NCBI RefSeq assembly: GCF_002979435.1
Contig: NZ_PCOV01000003.1
Span: 62,001 to 126,000 of the forward strand
Origin: Microbacterium sp. MYb66
GTDB lineage: Bacteria > Actinomycetota > Actinomycetes > Actinomycetales > Microbacteriaceae
Direction of reading: 5' to 3'
Length of the DNA stretch: 64,000 nt
Shown: positions 51,244 through 59,545 of the stretch, one piece after another
How the letters are laid out: each line of letters opens with the position of its first letter
Numbering within the stretch: the stretch's first letter is position 1
The notes under the pieces: generated by a model
Told to the model about the DNA's origin: nothing
The model's input: the letters and a program-made list of their open reading frames with translations, nothing else
The model's database searches: none
Program-made: the position numbers and the translations under genes

Positions 51244-52830
51244 TCAGCCGGCGGGAGTGATCTCGGCGATGTCCATCTCCCAGACGGAGTTGTACACCGC
51301 ACCGCTCACGCTGTCGGCCGACGAGATGTTGCGTCCGGGGACGATCAGCGGGACGAACGGACCCTCGGCCTGCATCGCCTCGGCGAACTCGGTGAACGCG
51401 GCGGTGCGCTGCTCGGGGTCGGTCGCGGCGGCGGCGCCGGCGGCGATTCCGGCGATCTCCGGGTTCGCCTCGGCGGCCCACCCGGCGCGGAGGCCGACCT
51501 TCAGGCCCGGGGCGAACGGCAGGAAGTTCGCGGAGTCCGCGTAGTCCGGACCCCAGAACCAGAGGCCGAAGCCCTCGGTGCCGTTGACGTAGGCGTCGAG
51601 CTCGGTCGCGAACGGCGCGGGGGCGAGCTCGACCGTGATGCCGGCATCCTCGAGCTGCGCCTGGATGCGCTCGGCGAGCGGCGTGAACTCCACGCCGCCG
51701 ACGGGGTAGTCGTTCGGGAACTGCAGCTTCAGGGTCTGACCCGTGTAGCCTGCCTCGGCGAGCGCAGCCTCGGCCTTGTCGAGGTCCTGCTCCACGCCGC
51801 CGTCGAGGGCGCCTTCGAATCCGGGCGGGATGACACCGGTCGCCTGCACGGCTCCGGCACCGGCCAGCTCGAGCAGTGCGTCGTAGTCGAGGGAGTAGCG
51901 GATCGCCTCGGCGATCTTCACGTTCGCCAGCTCACCCGCGATCGGCTCGGACTGGTTCAGGAGCAGGAAGATGGTCTGGCCGGACGGGACCGAGTCGACC
52001 GTGATCCCGTCGCCGAGACCGGCGACCTGGTCGCCGTTCAGGTCCATCGCGACCATCGAGTCGCCGCCCTTGAGGTTGGCGAGCTGGGTGGCGCTCTCCG
52101 AGACGTTGCGCACGACGACGCGCTTGTACGCCGCCTCCTCGTCGCCGTTGTACTCGTCGTTCTTCGTGAGCACGACCTGCGAGCTGAGGTCGAGGGTGTC
52201 GAGCACGAAGGGGCCGGAGCCGGCGGACTCGCCGTCGAGGAACTTCTGGGCGACGTCGGTGCCGTCGATCGTGCCGCCGTTCTCGATCACCACGTCGGAG
52301 TTCACGATGCCGAGCGCCGGGTTCGCGAGGATCGCGGGCAGCTGCAGCAGCGGAGTCTCGGAGGTGAAACGGATCGTCTTGTCGTCGACCTCGGTGATGG
52401 TGAGGCCGCCGAGCAGGAAGTTCGGCTTGGCGTCGGTCATGCCCTGGATGCGCTGGAGCGAGAACACGACGTCCTTCGCCTCGATCGGCGAGCCGTCGGA
52501 GAACACGCGGTCGCCCTCGAGCGTGAACGTGAACTCGGTCGCCTCGTCGTTCTGCTCCCAGGAGGCCAGACCGGCGACGGGGGTCGAGACGTCGGAGCCC
52601 TCGAAGTCGACGAGGGTCTCGTACAGCGCCTTCGCGATCATGTTGCCGGTCGGGTCGTAGGTGTGACCCGGGTCGGTGGTCTCGATCGAGAACGCGGTGT
52701 CGATGACGAGGGAGTCGGCGCCGGAGGACTGCTCGCCGTTGTTCGCCGAGTTCCCTCCCGAGCAACCTGCGAGCGCGAGGAGCGCGACGGCTCCGAACGC
52801 GATGACCGGCGTGATGCGGCGTGACGACAT
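51244..52830 (-). CDS. Peptide ABC transporter, binding lipoprotein (family 5)
   Basis: A 528-residue extracellular solute-binding protein of the OppA/DppA family. The lipobox LAGC puts the lipidated Cys near 23. TYDPTGNMIAKALYETLVDF and EFTFTLEGDRVFSDGSPIEA (with KDVVFSLQR) are family-typical, and FWGPDYADSANFLPF follows in lobe II. ATG 52830 has GGAGG 5 nt upstream, which decides against the long upstream frame. It is the first gene of the opp operon and diverges from the Lrp/AsnC gene. The ligand may be peptides, opines or nickel-type compounds. Confidence 0.92.
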   Translation of the reverse strand: MSSRRITPVIAFGAVALLALAGCSGGNSANNGEQSSGADSLVIDTAFSIETTDPGHTYDPTGNMIAKALYETLVDFEGSDVSTPVAGLASWEQNDEATEFTFTLEGDRVFSDGSPIEAKDVVFSLQRIQGMTDAKPNFLLGGLTITEVDDKTIRFTSETPLLQLPAILANPALGIVNSDVVIENGGTIDGTDVAQKFLDGESAGSGPFVLDTLDLSSQVVLTKNDEYNGDEEAAYKRVVVRNVSESATQLANLKGGDSMVAMDLNGDQVAGLGDGITVDSVPSGQTIFLLLNQSEPIAGELANVKIAEAIRYSLDYDALLELAGAGAVQATGVIPPGFEGALDGGVEQDLDKAEAALAEAGYTGQTLKLQFPNDYPVGGVEFTPLAERIQAQLEDAGITVELAPAPFATELDAYVNGTEGFGLWFWGPDYADSANFLPFAPGLKVGLRAGWAAEANPEIAGIAAGAAAATDPEQRTAAFTEFAEAMQAEGPFVPLIVPGRNISSADSVSGAVYNSVWEMDIAEITPAG

Positions 52831-52898
52831 GAGGGCCTCCAAGGGCGAGGAGTACATTCGGGTGAGTCGCCACCGATGTGGACGACCGGGGATCAGAT

Positions 52899-52958
52899 TC
52901 GCATCATATGCGACGATGTGTCCAGCGAGTGCGGGTCGCATCGACACGCTCTGTCCAG
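52899..52958. promoter_or_regulatory. Operator-like elements between the opp operon and the Lrp/AsnC gene
   Basis: TCGCATCATATGCGA (52899-52913) is a hyphenated 15-bp palindrome. TGTCCAG occurs at 52919-52925, 52952-52958 and again just inside the gene at 52982-52988. Lrp-type regulators bind several sites and often control divergent transporters, so this region may serve both promoters. Confidence 0.45.
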
Positions 52959-52980
52959 AACGTCGAACGTGGGGAGCAAT

Positions 52981-53571
52981 ATGTCCAGCAAGGATGCGGA
53001 TCGGTCGAAGCATTCTGGACGAAGTGCCGCCCCTTTGGACGAGACCGCGTACAGAATCCTCGACGTGCTGCGTGATAACGGTCGCGTCTCGATCGCGGCC
53101 CTCGCCGACAAGGTCGGGATCTCCCGGGCGAGTGCCTACACGCGGGTCGAGTCGCTCGTGCACGACGGGGTCATCACGGGCTTCAGCGCACGCGTCGATC
53201 AGGCGAAGGCGGGCCTGTCGATCGGTGCGCTCGTGTTCGTCACCGTGATGCCGCAGGCGTGGGCGTCCTTCCGCGAGCGCGTGCTCGAGATGCCCGACGT
53301 CGAGTGGTGCGCGATCACGACCGGCGAGCACGACGCGATGCTGCTGATCCGGGCGGTCGACGTCAGCGGCGTGCATGAGTTCTCCACCGGTGTGATCGCC
53401 CAGCTCCCCGAGGTGCGCACGGTCGTCAGCGTCGTCGTGCTCGACGAGGTGATCCGCCGCCCCTACCTGCTGCCGGCCGACCTCCCGGAGCGCAGGACCG
53501 ACACCGCCCCGCTCGGGATGACGCGCTGGACGCCGGCCTCGCCGGGCCGCGACACGCTTCCGCCGCGCTGA
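52981..53571 (+). CDS. Lrp/AsnC-family transcriptional regulator
   Basis: A 196-residue regulator. The AsnC-type winged helix-turn-helix is at about 18-70 (LDETAYRILDVLRDNGRVSI, then ALADKVGISRASAYTRVESL and VHDGVITGFSARVD). The RAM ligand domain follows, with VEWCAITTGEHDAMLLIRAV. ATG 52981 has GGGGAG upstream and was preferred over the longer frame from 52876. It probably responds to an amino acid and controls the divergent peptide importer and itself. The C-terminal 30 residues after RRPYLLPAD are an unusual extension. Confidence 0.9.
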   Translation: MSSKDADRSKHSGRSAAPLDETAYRILDVLRDNGRVSIAALADKVGISRASAYTRVESLVHDGVITGFSARVDQAKAGLSIGALVFVTVMPQAWASFRERVLEMPDVEWCAITTGEHDAMLLIRAVDVSGVHEFSTGVIAQLPEVRTVVSVVVLDEVIRRPYLLPADLPERRTDTAPLGMTRWTPASPGRDTLPPR

Positions 53572-53588
53572 CGCCCCCGCTCCTCGCC

Positions 53589-53644
53589 GAGGGGTCAGGA
53601 AACGCCGTATCCCCACGCCGTGATCGGGCGTTTCCTGACCCCTC
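53589..53644. terminator. Bidirectional terminator, 18-bp perfect inverted repeat
   Basis: Arms 53589-53606 and 53627-53644 are perfectly complementary over 18 bp with a 20-nt loop. It lies between the convergent Lrp/AsnC and small-protein genes and can end both transcripts. It may also be a dispersed repeat. Confidence 0.7.
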
Positions 53645-53683
53645 AGCACACGAGACCGACTGCTCGGCGCACGGGGACGCGGC

Positions 53684-54040
53684 TCAGGCCGAGATCTCCT
53701 CGCACACGCTGAGCTGCGGGAGGCCGTGCATCTCGTAGTGCTCCACGAGACGGATGCCACCGTCGTCGGTGAGCTCCAGCTCGCTCTCGCCGTCACCGGT
53801 CACGACCGTGCCGTCGGCCTTGAGGACGTGCACGAACGAGACCCGGATGGTGTCGCCGGCCCGGGTGCCGACGAACTTGCCGAAAGTGACGGTGTCGCCC
53901 TCATACCCACCCCAGATCGCACCGTCGCGCTCGAAGTACTCGAAGATGCTCGGGGATTCGGGGTCGACCGCCGAGGTCGTGGACGAGACCATCCGGAAGC
54001 GGCGGCCGTCGAGGGAGGGGAGGGTTGCAGTCGCAGTCAC
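53684..54040 (-). CDS. Small conserved protein (n-acetylglutamate-synthase-named family)
   Basis: A 118-residue beta-barrel-like protein beginning LPSLDGRRFRMVSST after a short leader. The pattern FEYFERDGAIWGGYEGDTVT, FGKFVGTRAGD and LVEHYEM matches small proteins that databases label n-acetylglutamate synthase, a name without functional support. I give the start as GTG 54040, with GAGGGT very close upstream. A GTG at 54076 is possible and would add 12 residues. The true function is unknown. Confidence 0.6.
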   Translation of the reverse strand: MTATATLPSLDGRRFRMVSSTTSAVDPESPSIFEYFERDGAIWGGYEGDTVTFGKFVGTRAGDTIRVSFVHVLKADGTVVTGDGESELELTDDGGIRLVEHYEMHGLPQLSVCEEISA

Positions 54041-54175
54041 ACCCTCGATTATGCGGGATGCGTCGGAGGCCCTCACCCGCGACGGGTGATCGGGCCGCCG
54101 GGCTCCTCCCCGCCGTCCTTAGGCTGTGCGGCAAGTGGGGACGTGCGCCCCGTCCTCGAGATCCGTAGGAGTGTC

Positions 54176-56527
54176 ATGCCTGATCTGCAGCGTTCCAGCC
54201 TTCCGATCCCCGACCTGGCCTACTCCGGCACGGTGACCTACGACGCGACCGACCCGGACACCGCGTTCCCGCCGATCACTCCCGTGCGTCCGCCGACGGG
54301 AGCCCCCAACGTCCTCGTCGTGCTCATCGACGACACCGGGTTCGGCGCGTCGAGCGCGTTCGGCGGCCCCGTGCAGACCCCCAACTTCGAACGCGTCGCT
54401 GCGGCGGGCCTGAAGTACACGCGCTTCCACACGACCGCCCTGTGCTCTCCGACCAGAGCGGCGCTCCTCAGCGGCCGCAACCACCACACCGTGGGCATGG
54501 GCGGCATCACCGAGATCGCGACCTCGGCGCCCGGTTACAGCTCGCTGCGACCCAACAGCTGCGCCCCGCTCGCGGAGACCCTCAAGCTCAACGGCTACAA
54601 CACCGCCCAGTTCGGCAAGTGCCACGAGGTCCCGGTGTGGCAGGCGAGCGCGATCGGACCGTTCGACGGCTGGCCCTCTCCGGGCAACGGCTTCGAGTAC
54701 TTCTACGGCTTCATCGGCGGCGAGACCAACCAGTGGTACCCCGCGCTCTACGAGAACACCACCCCGGTGGAACCCTGGGGGACGCCCGAAGAGGGCTATC
54801 ACTTCATGGGCGACATGACCGACAGGGCGATCGCGTGGACGCGCGAGCAGAAGATGCTGGCCCCCGACGTGCCCTCGTTCACCTACTTCGCCCCCGGCGC
54901 CACCCACGCCCCGCACCACGTTCCCGCCGAGTGGGCGGACAGCTACAAGGGGAAGTTCGATCAGGGCTGGGACGAGGTGCGGAAGGAGACCTTCGCCCGC
55001 CAGCTCGAGCTCGGCGTCATCCCCGCCGACGCCGTGCTCACCGAGCGCAGCCCCGGCATCCCCGCCTGGGACGAGATGAGCGATGTGATCAAGCCGGCTC
55101 TCGCCCGGCAGATGGAGGTGTACGCCGGATTCCTCGCGTACGCCGACCACCACGTCGGTCGCCTGCTCGACGCGTACGAGGAGCTCGGCATCCTCGATGA
55201 CACCCTCGTCTACGTGATCATCGGCGACAACGGCGCGAGCGCCGAGGGGTCGATGCACGGCACGACGAACGAGGGCTTCACGATCAACCACATGAACGAG
55301 ATCGAGACGGAGCAGTACGTAGCGGATCACATCGACGACATCGGCACTCCCCGCTCGTACAACCACTACGCGGTCGGCTGGGCGCACGCCATGGACACCC
55401 CGTACCAGTGGACCAAGCAGGTCGCCAGCCACTGGGGCGGCACCCGCAACGGAACGATCGTCAGCTGGCCGAACGGCGGCGTCGAGAAGGGCGGCATCCG
55501 CAACCAGTTCAGTCATGTGATCGACGTCGCTCCGACCGTGCTCGAGGCTGCGGGGATCCCGGAGCCGACCACCGTCAACGGAGTGACCCAGCGTCCGTAT
55601 GAGGGCACGCCGATGAACTACACGTTCGCGGATGCCGGCGCCGAGGAGCGACACGTCACCCAGTACTTCGAGATGGTCGGCAACCGCGCGATCTATCACA
55701 AGGGCTGGACCGCGGTGGCGAAGCACAAAGACCCCTGGCTCGGATCCGACCATGGTCTCGACGACGATGTCTGGGAGCTCTACAACGTCGAAGAGGACTG
55801 GACGCAGTCGAACGATCTCGCCGCCCAGGAGCCCGAGAAGCTCGCCCACCTGCAACAGCTCTTCCTCATCCAGGCTGCGCGTTTCAATGTGCTGCCGCTC
55901 GACATCCGCACCGCTGAGCGCTTCAATCCCGATCTCGCCGGTCGGCCCGTCCTCTCGCTCAGCGACTCGCAGAAGTTCTACCCCGGCATGAAGCGCATGA
56001 GCGAGAACACCACGATCAACATCAAGAACAAGTCGTGGACCGTCACAGCGCAGGTCTCGGTGCCGGATGCGGGTGCCGAAGGCGTGCTCATCGCCCAGGG
56101 CGGCGCATACGGCGGCTGGTCGTTCTACGCGAAGGACGGATCCCTCGCGTTCGCGTACAACCTGCTCGGCATCGATGTCGACATCGTCCGCTCCGACACG
56201 CCCGTCCCGACCGGCGATCAGGAGCTGCGCGCCCACTTCGCCTATGACGGCGGTGGTCTCGCCAAGGGCGGCACCGTCACCCTCTACGCCGGAGAGCAGA
56301 AGATCGGCGAGGGCCGCGTGAAGAAGACGATCCCGTTCCAGTTCACGTTCGACGAGACGGTCGATGTCGGCAGCGACCTGGCCTCTCCGGTGTCGCCCGA
56401 CTACGGCGCGACCGGAAACGGCTTCACGGGCACGATCGAATGGGTGCGCATCGACCTCGGGGATGACGATCACTCCCACCTGATCGACGACGAGCACAAG
56501 TTCGCGGTCGCGATGCTCAAGCAGTGA
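54176..56527 (+). CDS. Type I sulfatase (arylsulfatase)
   Basis: A 783-residue sulfatase. The formylglycine motif LCSPTRAALLSGR places the catalytic Cys at 90 and the key Arg at 94. Metal-binding NVLVVLIDDTGFG is at 45-57, and IIGDNGASAEGS holds further ligands near 345. There is no signal peptide, so the enzyme appears cytoplasmic. The C-terminal 200 residues form a beta-rich domain (TINIKNKSWTVTAQV). ATG 54176 follows TAGGAGTGTC, which decides the start over a long upstream frame. It needs a formylglycine-generating enzyme, not encoded in this window. The substrate is unknown; release of sulfate from aryl or sugar esters is inferred. Confidence 0.92.
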   Translation: MPDLQRSSLPIPDLAYSGTVTYDATDPDTAFPPITPVRPPTGAPNVLVVLIDDTGFGASSAFGGPVQTPNFERVAAAGLKYTRFHTTALCSPTRAALLSGRNHHTVGMGGITEIATSAPGYSSLRPNSCAPLAETLKLNGYNTAQFGKCHEVPVWQASAIGPFDGWPSPGNGFEYFYGFIGGETNQWYPALYENTTPVEPWGTPEEGYHFMGDMTDRAIAWTREQKMLAPDVPSFTYFAPGATHAPHHVPAEWADSYKGKFDQGWDEVRKETFARQLELGVIPADAVLTERSPGIPAWDEMSDVIKPALARQMEVYAGFLAYADHHVGRLLDAYEELGILDDTLVYVIIGDNGASAEGSMHGTTNEGFTINHMNEIETEQYVADHIDDIGTPRSYNHYAVGWAHAMDTPYQWTKQVASHWGGTRNGTIVSWPNGGVEKGGIRNQFSHVIDVAPTVLEAAGIPEPTTVNGVTQRPYEGTPMNYTFADAGAEERHVTQYFEMVGNRAIYHKGWTAVAKHKDPWLGSDHGLDDDVWELYNVEEDWTQSNDLAAQEPEKLAHLQQLFLIQAARFNVLPLDIRTAERFNPDLAGRPVLSLSDSQKFYPGMKRMSENTTINIKNKSWTVTAQVSVPDAGAEGVLIAQGGAYGGWSFYAKDGSLAFAYNLLGIDVDIVRSDTPVPTGDQELRAHFAYDGGGLAKGGTVTLYAGEQKIGEGRVKKTIPFQFTFDETVDVGSDLASPVSPDYGATGNGFTGTIEWVRIDLGDDDHSHLIDDEHKFAVAMLKQ

Positions 56528-56542
56528 CCGAACCCGACATCG

Positions 56543-56573
56543 GGCGGCGTGCGATCAGTGGTCGCACGCCGCC
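56543..56573. terminator. Terminator between the sulfatase and GNAT genes
   Basis: A 12-bp perfect stem (56543-56554 with 56562-56573), a 7-nt loop and a following TTT serve the plus-strand sulfatase. It can also end the convergent acetyltransferase transcript. Confidence 0.8.
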
Positions 56574-56578
56574 TTTCA

Positions 56579-57178
56579 TCATTCCGCGTGGACCCGGTCC
56601 CGCCACTCGTCGTCGAGCTGGGCGTACACCAGCAGGGTGGTCCACTCGTCCTTGAACCACTCGCTCTCGACCAGCCGCGCCTCCTGCCGGAATCCGAGCC
56701 GTTCGACGACCCGAGCGGAGGCCGTGTTGCGCTCGTCGATCCGCGCGACGATCCGGTGCAGGCCGAGTCCGTCGAAGCCGAGTGCCAGGAGCGCACCGAC
56801 CGCTTCCGTCGCATAGCCGTGCCCGCCGAACCGGGGGTCGAGGATGTACCCGACCTCGCCGGAGCGACTGGTCTCGCTGCGCCAGAACAGCACGACGTCC
56901 CCGAGGAGCGCACCCGTCGCCCGGTCCTCGACGGCGAGGCAGACGGCGTCGCCCTCCTGCGCGAATCGGGTGTTCGACCAGGTCGTGGCGATGCGCCGCT
57001 CGACATCCGCGAGCTCGAGCGGGGCGTACGGCACGTAGCGCACGGCATCCGGATCCGACTTGTACGCGTGCATCGCGGCGGCGTCGTCGGCCGTGATCGG
57101 ACGCAGGATCAGACGTTCGGTGCGGATCGGATACTCGGGCGCGCTCCCGGCGGGCGAGGACTCGGCTGTCGGCGACAC
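56579..57178 (-). CDS. GNAT-family N-acetyltransferase (RimJ/RimL type)
   Basis: A 199-residue acetyltransferase. ERLILRPITADDAAAMHAYK is the RimJ-type start, and GYILDPRFGGHGYATEAVGA carries the acetyl-CoA-binding GxGxA-like loop. LHRIVARIDERNTASARVVE and RLGFRQEA close the domain. The start is taken as GTG 57178 with AGGGTGAG upstream; 57202 is an alternative. The acceptor substrate is unknown. Confidence 0.88.
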   Translation of the reverse strand: MSPTAESSPAGSAPEYPIRTERLILRPITADDAAAMHAYKSDPDAVRYVPYAPLELADVERRIATTWSNTRFAQEGDAVCLAVEDRATGALLGDVVLFWRSETSRSGEVGYILDPRFGGHGYATEAVGALLALGFDGLGLHRIVARIDERNTASARVVERLGFRQEARLVESEWFKDEWTTLLVYAQLDDEWRDRVHAE

Positions 57179-57239
57179 GGCTCTCACCCTAACCCCGCGC
57201 ACCCGGCACGGCGGGCGACGTCCCGGGTAGCGTGGGCGT

Positions 57240-58199
57240 ATGGAGTGGATGTCTGATCCCTCGGCGGGGGCATGGCTGCGCGAGCGGCTCGACGCCGGTC
57301 ACGAGACGATGCACGGGGTGGTTCCCCGTGGCTTTCCCGCCTACGTGCGCGTCTTCCATCCCGCGATCGTGCGCTCCCTGCCGGGCCGTGCGGTCCCGAC
57401 TGCCGAAGAACTGGTGCGGATGCCGGAGCCGGAGCAGCGTGACCTCATGGACCGCTTCGTCGACGAGCCGGCGACGTGGGCGCAGACCGCCACAGCGTTC
57501 GGAACAGTCCTGCACCCGCTCGCACAGTGGCTGCGCATCGCGCGCACCCCTGCGGACGCCGACGGGCAGGCACTCATCGCGCCCGACGGCCGTGAGTTCA
57601 TCGCCCCGATGGAGGGGGAGCTCGAACAGGACCTCCTGGCCGCTCTCGCCGCTCATCTCGTCGACCACACGCAGACCCCGGACGCCGGTTTCGCCGCGCT
57701 CTGGGAAGGACGCGGCGGCCTGCTCGGCTTCTTCGGCATCACCCCGTCCCGCGGCTTCGCGACCATCTCGGACGACCCGAACCATCAGGCGATGCTCGAC
57801 CGCAGCACACGCGACCCCTTCAACAACGTCTTCCGCAAGCCCACCTGGCAGGAGGGCATCCTCTCGCGCGAGATCTCGGAAGGGCCCCGGCTCCCGCTGA
57901 CCGACCGGAACCACGTCCTCTTCTCCGCGCCTCCGAGCGCCTTCGCCGACCCGGACTGGGTTCTGCACGCTCCCTGGCGCGACCGCGTGGCTGAGGAGCA
58001 CGGCTTCCCGCCATCGGCCCAGGGCCCGAGCATCCTGTGGCCGGAGGATCGCGCCTGGGTGATGGTGAGCGAGGTCGACTTCGATTCGACGATCGTGGCG
58101 GGCTCTCCCGCTCTGATCGAGGCGATCTGCGCGGATGAGCGTCTGGAGGCGTTCCCGATCCCGGAGGGCGCCGCGCTCGCCGACACGGTGAACCGGTGA
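57240..58199 (+). CDS. Conserved hypothetical protein
   Basis: A 319-residue soluble protein. It has several aromatic and charged motifs, such as VPRGFPAYVRVFHPA near 28, SRGFATISDDPNHQAML near 170 and GPSILWPEDRAWVMVSEVDF near 273. I recognise no family with confidence; similar actinobacterial proteins are annotated only as hypothetical. Its stop overlaps the GTG of the next gene, so they form an operon. Confidence 0.75.
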   Translation: MEWMSDPSAGAWLRERLDAGHETMHGVVPRGFPAYVRVFHPAIVRSLPGRAVPTAEELVRMPEPEQRDLMDRFVDEPATWAQTATAFGTVLHPLAQWLRIARTPADADGQALIAPDGREFIAPMEGELEQDLLAALAAHLVDHTQTPDAGFAALWEGRGGLLGFFGITPSRGFATISDDPNHQAMLDRSTRDPFNNVFRKPTWQEGILSREISEGPRLPLTDRNHVLFSAPPSAFADPDWVLHAPWRDRVAEEHGFPPSAQGPSILWPEDRAWVMVSEVDFDSTIVAGSPALIEAICADERLEAFPIPEGAALADTVNR

Positions 58200-59305
58200 C
58201 AGCGCCGCAGATGACGTTCGACCCCCGCCCCCTCACCGAGCCGGTCGACCCCGCTGCGGTGCGCGCGTTCGCGGCGGAACTTCGATCGCGGCAGTCGACC
58301 GGCGCCTCGGCGGCCACCATCGTCGGCATCGTGGCGGCGGTGATCGTGGCGGTCGTGATGGTCCCGGCCCTCGTGAGCGTGGTCCTGGCGCTCTCCTCGT
58401 TCGGCGACTCCCCGGCCGCCGCGGCCATCCCCGTGGCCCTGATCGTCCTGCTCCTCGCGGCGGTGGGGGTCATGATCTGGCTGGGTGTGCGCAACGCGCG
58501 GGCCACGCGCTATCGGCTCCATCGCTTCGCCCAGGCGAACGGGATGTCGTACGAGGCGAAGGTCGCCGACCCTCCGCTTCCCGGCATGATCTTCAGTCTC
58601 GGTCGCTCCCGCCAGTCGACCGACCTGATCCGCGGCACCAGGCCCCGCTTCGTGGAGTTCGGCAACTACCAGTACACGGTGCAGTCGGGGAAGAACTCGA
58701 CGACCTACCGTTGGGGCTATGTGGCGGTGAAGCTCGACGTGCCGCTGCCGAACATCGTGCTCGACGCGAAGGGGAACAACGGCTTCGGCTCGAACCTCCC
58801 GGCGTCGTTCCAGAAGGCGCAGCGCCTGTCTCTCGAGGGCGACTTCGATCAGCATTTCACCCTGTACTGCCCGGCGGGGTACGAACGGGATGCGCTCTAC
58901 CTGTTCACGCCCGACATCATGGCGCGGTTCATCGACAACGCCGCCCAGCTCGACGTCGAGATCGTCGACGACTGGCTGTTCCTGTACACGCAGCGCAAAG
59001 TGTCGACCCTGGATCCGGCGACGTGGGCGTGGTTGTTCGGCACGGTCGGCGCGCTCCTGACGAAGTTCGATCAGTGGGCACGCTGGCGGGATGAGCGGCT
59101 GGTCGCCGAGAACGCGGGTGCCGCGGCACCCTTCTCGATCCCGTCTCCGAACCAGGCGCTCCCCTTCGCGCCCCCCGCTGGACTGCTCACTCCCCCGCCC
59201 GGGGTCGCGCCGCAGGGGCGGCGTCTGAAGCGGGGCGGAACGTGGCTGCCGATCATCGTCGTGATCGCGTTCGTCGCGTTCTGGCTGATGAGCCGGTTCA
59301 ACTGA
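58196..59305 (+). CDS. Conserved membrane protein
   Basis: A 369-residue protein with two N-terminal membrane helices (TIVGIVAAVIVAVVMVPALV at about 41-60 and IPVALIVLLLAAVGVMIWLG at about 78-97) and one at the C-terminus (PIIVVIAFVAFWLM). The middle is cytoplasmic and has FVEFGNYQYTVQSGKNSTTY and DWLFLYTQRKVSTLD, a pattern seen in uncharacterised actinobacterial membrane proteins. GTG 58196 overlaps the previous stop by 4 nt. The function is unknown. Confidence 0.75.
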   Translation: MTAPQMTFDPRPLTEPVDPAAVRAFAAELRSRQSTGASAATIVGIVAAVIVAVVMVPALVSVVLALSSFGDSPAAAAIPVALIVLLLAAVGVMIWLGVRNARATRYRLHRFAQANGMSYEAKVADPPLPGMIFSLGRSRQSTDLIRGTRPRFVEFGNYQYTVQSGKNSTTYRWGYVAVKLDVPLPNIVLDAKGNNGFGSNLPASFQKAQRLSLEGDFDQHFTLYCPAGYERDALYLFTPDIMARFIDNAAQLDVEIVDDWLFLYTQRKVSTLDPATWAWLFGTVGALLTKFDQWARWRDERLVAENAGAAAPFSIPSPNQALPFAPPAGLLTPPPGVAPQGRRLKRGGTWLPIIVVIAFVAFWLMSRFN

Positions 59306-59545
59306 GCCGGTTCGCCTGAGGCGGAGCCCGAGTGTGGGGGTGGGTGTCGGCTGGGGACCGAACTCCCACCCCATCCCCCCTCGGGATCGAAAGAAGATCG
59401 ACTCTCCCTCCGCATGACGGCTTTCGCCGTCCCGCCCGCGGTCAGCTGGGGACTGACACTGCTGGGCGTATAGGGGAATGGTATACCGGATGAGGTTGCA
59501 ACGCGTTGCATCCATGCACCGGAATGCGCTTACATGCGCGGCTCG
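59306..59545. promoter_or_regulatory. Intergenic region with palindrome TGCAACGCGTTGCA
   Basis: Between two converging genes lies an 8-bp G/C stem (59337-59344 with 59365-59372), a possible terminator, and the 14-bp perfect palindrome TGCAACGCGTTGCA at 59497-59510. A related 10-bp palindrome, GCAACGTTGC, lies at 63703-63712 before the aldehyde dehydrogenase gene. The role here is unclear because no gene starts next to it. Confidence 0.4.

Noticed and set aside
54119..56497. 792-codon minus-strand frame opposite the sulfatase gene
   Set aside because: Low-complexity Val/Glu/Arg/Gly composition and no motif, while the plus strand encodes a clear sulfatase.
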